Below, one piece after another: positions 60,533 through 64,000 of a DNA stretch of 64,000 nt; positions within the stretch are counted from its first letter, which is position 1, and each line of letters starts with the position of its first letter. Source of the DNA: Cristatella mucedo (Eukaryota > Bryozoa > Phylactolaemata > Cristatellidae); NCBI GenBank assembly GCA_009760855.2, contig WPIO01000023.1:5198501-5262500 (forward strand), read 5' to 3'. Position numbers and translations under genes: made by a program. Below the pieces are notes generated by a model. That model saw nothing but the letters and a program-made list of their open reading frames with translations, had not been told where the DNA came from and did not search any database.

Positions 60533-60715
60533 ATGATAATAATAATAATAATAATACCTTTGTTAGAGCTCCCTCAGAAAACTCAATCTCTTTCTAGGCA
60601 CTTAACATTTGCTGCAAAGGAAGCACAATCGAGTGGTCAGTGGGAGCATGCTCACTGACAACAAACACAACATGGTTAGAGGTGGCATGCGCAGGGTCAG
60701 CATGCAAATGTGGGG
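60533..60715 (-). mobile_element. LINE A 3' fragment
   Basis: ATT tail (60534-60556), stem-loop region and 3' UTR ending at GTCAGCATGCAAATGTGG. A SINE2 copy begins about 10 bp further on. Confidence 0.85.
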
Positions 60716-60725
60716 TGCTTTCCTG

Positions 60726-60866
60726 CCGAGCTGGTTTGATCTAGCGGTTACGGTGCTCGCCCCGACCAAGGTCCGACTGAGGTCGTGGGCTCGAGCCCCG
60801 AGGCATATGTGAAGCGCCTGAATAGAGATTAAGTTCTCTTGGGGTGCTATATAAATGAATTATATA
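60726..60866 (+). mobile_element. SINE2 copy, best preserved
   Basis: Head CTGGTTTGATCTAGCGGTTA, palindromic B-box region GGGCTCGAGCCC, then GAAGCGCCTGAATAGAGATT and GTTCTCTTGGGGTGCTATAT. The tail can fold like the LINE A 3' end. Confidence 0.9.
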
Positions 60867-61084
60867 TAAGAGGGGGACACTGACATGTGGCATCGCCCAA
60901 GAAGAGAGACCGTACGCTTTCACCGAACTCACTCAGCTTTGGGCTCAGCAAAGTACACATGCATGTCTCCAACTGCCCCGGCAGTCCTAGCCAGAGGAGG
61001 CAGTGTGATGGCTGCCCGGCATGCATGTTTTGCTGCTGTGATTATCAGTGTAGAAACAATGGAAGTGGGCAAAGTACCGGCATG

Positions 61085-61690
61085 CCGAGTGAGCTCAAGG
61101 CTTTGGGAGCATACGAAATAAAGGAACGGTGTGTAAAGGATTTGAGGTTTGTACGAGAACTAGCTAAATGGTTTGAGTCACTATAGCTTGTGGTACTGTG
61201 CTTGGCCTGGTAAGGGAGTAGCTCTGATAGGTAGGCTGGAGCCAGAGAATGAAGGGATCTAAACGTGAGTGACACAACCTTGAAGTCGATACGCTGCTTG
61301 ATTGGGTGTCAGTGCAGGACAGTAAGAAAATGTAAGATGTGGCAACCACTACTCTCATGACAGGCAAGCCTAGCTGCCGAGTTTTGCACCAACTGGTGGC
61401 ACATGCCTGTAGACCAGCAAGGACTGAGTTACACAAGTCGAGATGGGACGTCAAAAATTTGTGGACCAATTTGGATATACCATGCATGTCTAAGCAAGCC
61501 CGAATTTAGCCATTTCCTATAGCTGAAAATAGGCAGACTTGACTGTAGAGCCGATGTGGTCATCTAGTGAAAGGTCACTATGGAACAGGACACCTAGATT
61601 TCGTAGATATGCAACAGGAGATATGCTGGTTGAACCGATTTTAAGCGATAACATTTCCAGTTTCTGAGTCACACTTTGTTTGCCCATAAC
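61085..61690 (-). mobile_element. LINE A internal fragment
   Basis: Minus-strand reading SLTFRSLHSLAPAYLSELLP, then pieces equivalent to CRERRSCHITPLL and LDDHISS. Lacks the 3' end, which may be the piece at 60533-60715 separated by other sequence. Confidence 0.85.
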
Positions 61691-62492
61691 TAGTAAGTTG
61701 GATTTATCGTCAAAAGATAGCGCACATTCATACCATCAAGTGCTGTCTTTACCCAAGCCATGTAGCCCTCTCTTGGATTCTAAGGGGAGGAGATTTATTC
61801 ACGAGTTCCAAAAGAAAAAGCCCGGTGATTCCTTTCGGGTAGTTGCTGCCAGGCATAGAGCAGCTGTACAAATTGTTCGGGTGTCCTGCCTTTCGGCACA
61901 CGCCTTCGTTTTTTCTCTAGATAAGAGCTACCACTTGTTTTATTATTGAGATGGGGTTAAAAGGCTGCTTGTGCAGTTTGCTTGTTTTCGGCATGCCTGC
62001 AGAAAGAGAAAGCTAATACTTTTTTAATGGCCATTTAAATTCATATTTTTCATATTAAATTCATATTTTTAGAGATGCTAAAGAGAAGTGTCAAGAGAGA
62101 ATTTTCAGGTGGCTGAAAGCTTTCAGCTCGGAGGAGCTTGAGGCTCCTCCCAAAATGAAGAGCTTGCCGAGCTTTTGTTGAAGGCTTGGGAGCTTGTCAG
62201 ATTTCGAAGAATTGCCTTCACGCCCCACGAGGCAGTCGTTTAGCCTCAATGCCAAAAGCCTGCCTTGCACACAAGACCTGCATAGTGTGGCACCTTGTGC
62301 AAGTTCGTGTTTGTCTGCATGTGCTTGTGCGTGCGCTCGTGTACATGTTTGCCCGTGCCACTTAACGGCGCTTAAGTATCGTGTTCCTAGAGTTTATTTG
62401 TAGGGGTTTTGTGTTGCTGTACTTTATTTTATAGTCATTTGGTTGCTCGTGCAGTTCTTAGTTAATTACGGTGATATGTCATGTACCTGCAG

Positions 62493-62636
62493 AACAAACA
62501 GTGGTTATGCAACTACCCACCATTGCTGGAAAGCAGCAGCCAACCATCGCTGTAATTACATCAAACTACTATGAGAAACTAGCCGTCGATGCAATGATGG
62601 AGAAAAAGACAACGTACGTCAAGTTTCAGACAGCAG
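62493..62636 (+). CDS. Winged-helix / NP-like gene, exon h: entry to nucleoside phosphorylase domain
   Basis: After tacctgcag it reads QTVVMQLPTIAGKQQPTIAV then ITSNYYEKLAVDAMMEKKTT, ending GCAG|gtatat in phase 1. The hydrophobic strand TIAVITSNYYEK followed by a helix is where PNP/UDP-family domains (PF01048 type) begin their first strand and helix. Confidence 0.86.
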
Positions 62637-62741
62637 GTATATTCACTTGTTTCTACTACATGCGATTGCCATTGTTTTTAGAATGCGATAGAAAACGAAG
62701 CCTTGTGCAGATGTGTGAAAAATATTTGCCCTCCTATGCAG

Positions 62742-62867
62742 GAGATGCTCACGTGTACACGTTGGGCTATATTGGTGAGCATAAAATCGTATCGACCAAG
62801 CTGTCGCAAATTGGCCGCACCCAAGGAGCCAAGATATCCTCTGGCAATATCACGACACGGCTCATGG
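62742..62867 (+). CDS. Winged-helix / NP-like gene, exon i
   Basis: After cctatgcag it reads DAHVYTLGYIGEHKIVSTKL then SQIGRTQGAKISSGNITTRL and M, ending ATGG|gtatgg in phase 1. The Y-T-L-G-x-I-G-x-H-x-(I/V) strand pair and following helix fit the second segment of the nucleoside phosphorylase fold. Confidence 0.87.
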
Positions 62868-62972
62868 GTATGGCTGCATGCCTGTCTAGCATGTTTCTTA
62901 TGCATGTCTGAGTGCTCTGGCTACGCTGCATCGAATGGGTGTGACTGAGCTCTGCGATCCTGGTGGTTGTAG

Positions 62973-63121
62973 GTACCTTTGGCAACATCGAGCACGTTTT
63001 CGTTGTGGGAACCGCTGGAGGTGTGCCGCACTATACCGATTACTTTAAGCACGTGCGTCTCGGTGATGTCGTCGTGTCCACTGCGAACGACAAAGGCTAT
63101 ATATACGTATTTTGCGATAAG
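62973..63121 (+). CDS. Winged-helix / NP-like gene, exon j: GTAGG motif
   Basis: After gtggttgtag it reads GTFGNIEHVFVVGTAGGVPH then KHVRLGDVVVSTANDKGY. The FVVGTAGGV...RLGDVVVS pattern is the hallmark of the PNP_UDP nucleoside-phosphorylase superfamily (VG.AGG...GDVVV). The donor is AAG|gtacgt, phase 0. Confidence 0.92.
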
Positions 63122-63256
63122 GTACGTTGAAGCCAGGCCAGGCTGCTGCTGCTGCCGGCTGGCCGTCCAATGCTGCTGACTCGAGTTCACTTTAGGTAGG
63201 CGAGCGACACCTGCTCTGATGCCATCTCGAATCGTCCGTTTCGTCGATCTTTCTAG

Positions 63257-63844
63257 ACTGTGGAAGATAGGAAGACGCATGAATTGGGCTATCAGCTGAA
63301 AACCTACATACCTCGTGATAAGTTGATTCAGGAAAAAATACGAGAGATCCGCGACTACTGTGCTGCCAACCCAGGTCAGAGGCCGTGGGAAGACTACGTC
63401 AAGGAGGGCCAGCGTCTGTTGCACGGCCAGGAGCTCAGCTTCGAGCGCCCTCCACCCGAGTCAGACAAGCTGTACATGAGCTTGGGTGAGCACGACGTGA
63501 TCGAGGTGTCGCACCCGCAGCCCCCTCAAGGCTCGGCACCTGCTTCCGGTGGCCAGCTCACCGTTAGATACGGGCCTGTCGGGTCCGGCCGCTCCGTGAT
63601 CCGCGGCGCCGAGGAGCGGCAGGCATTTGCCTACAAGCATGGCATCATGGCATTCGACAATGAGTTCGACCAGGTCTTGGATTCGGTCATTGGCAACGTC
63701 AAGCACAGCTACGTTCTTATCCGTGGCATCGTTGACTACTCTGACGGAGCAAGCAGCTCGAGCAAGAAATGGTTGCCATACTCGGCCCTGTCTGCGGCAG
63801 CTCTGATGAAGGTCATTATCAGGTCGCTGCCTGCTGTTCTGTAG
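63257..63844 (+). CDS. Winged-helix / NP-like gene, terminal exon k: C-terminal half of nucleoside phosphorylase domain
   Basis: A 195-codon last exon after ctttctag. It reads TVEDRKTHELGYQLKTYIPR, then a long insert, then AYKHGIMAFDNEFDQVLDSV and SYVLIRGIVDYSDGASSSS, ending KVIIRSLPAVL and a TAG stop at 63842-63844. The segment IRGI(V/S)DY(S/A)DG carries the Asp that protonates or positions the base in PNP/UDP-family enzymes, and the preceding acidic helix corresponds to the ribose-contact region. Superfamily members are phosphorylases or nucleosidases; which applies here is not clear. An AGTAAA at 63883-63888 could serve as a weak polyadenylation signal. The family architecture (winged helix before NP domain) exists in invertebrate proteins of unknown role. 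Confidence 0.92.
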   Translation, partial: TVEDRKTHELGYQLKTYIPRDKLIQEKIREIRDYCAANPGQRPWEDYVKEGQRLLHGQELSFERPPPESDKLYMSLGEHDVIEVSHPQPPQGSAPASGGQLTVRYGPVGSGRSVIRGAEERQAFAYKHGIMAFDNEFDQVLDSVIGNVKHSYVLIRGIVDYSDGASSSSKKWLPYSALSAAALMKVIIRSLPAVL

Positions 63845-64000
63845 TTACCCTCTCCTCCTCTTCCTCTCCCACCGGCCTCTATAGTAAAAAGCATTAGTCG
63901 GGCAGTCGGCAGCCTTTCTGTCTCTGTTGCTACTATCTGGAGCTAAATGCTGCTCTGCAGCAATACACGGGTACAGGTGCCCTTAGGGCCTAGGCATATC

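Overview
This is a stretch of animal nuclear DNA, most likely from an invertebrate. Genes are split into short exons with consensus GT/AG borders. Introns are long and full of dead retrotransposons, tRNA-derived SINEs and microsatellites. There are no operons, Shine-Dalgarno sites or CRISPR arrays. I cannot name the species from the sequence.

Layout. Positions 1-3642 (minus strand) hold three exons of a P4-type lipid flippase of the ATP8A/8B class. They code for the first membrane segments and the start of the actuator domain; the rest of the gene lies outside the window or was not found. Positions 4380-9150 hold a Tc1-like transposase remnant and LINE/SINE copies. From 32093 down to 10100 (minus strand) I can assemble seven exons, with codon phase kept at every junction, of a cobalamin-independent methionine-synthase-like (MetE-like) protein of 594 residues. 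All four zinc-ligand positions of MetE are present, and a long Ala/Ser/Arg-rich tail follows the enzyme domain. Its 10.7 kb first intron holds a nearly complete LINE (24325-27245) and, on the same strand, five phase-compatible exon candidates of an unrecognised protein of about 261 residues.

Positions 33-54 kb hold no gene I can support. They contain SINEs, LINE fragments, an AT microsatellite, a GC-rich block with a 42-bp minisatellite and a 78-bp duplication, and one unexplained open frame (45197-45627, minus). From 54160 to 63844 (plus strand) lies a multi-exon gene that ends in a winged-helix-like segment fused to a nucleoside-phosphorylase-superfamily domain. Ten of its exon junctions agree in phase; at least one exon near the middle and the 5' end are missing from my model.

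Two LINE families (here A and B; both APE/RT type, L2/CR1-like) and two SINE families (here SINE1 and SINE2) account for most repeats. LINE A and SINE2 share a 3' end that can fold into the same stem-loop, which suggests that SINE2 is mobilised by LINE A. Insertion order can be read directly in two places: LINE B sits inside a SINE2 copy at 11752-13095, and one SINE1 copy is flanked by a perfect 20-bp target duplication.
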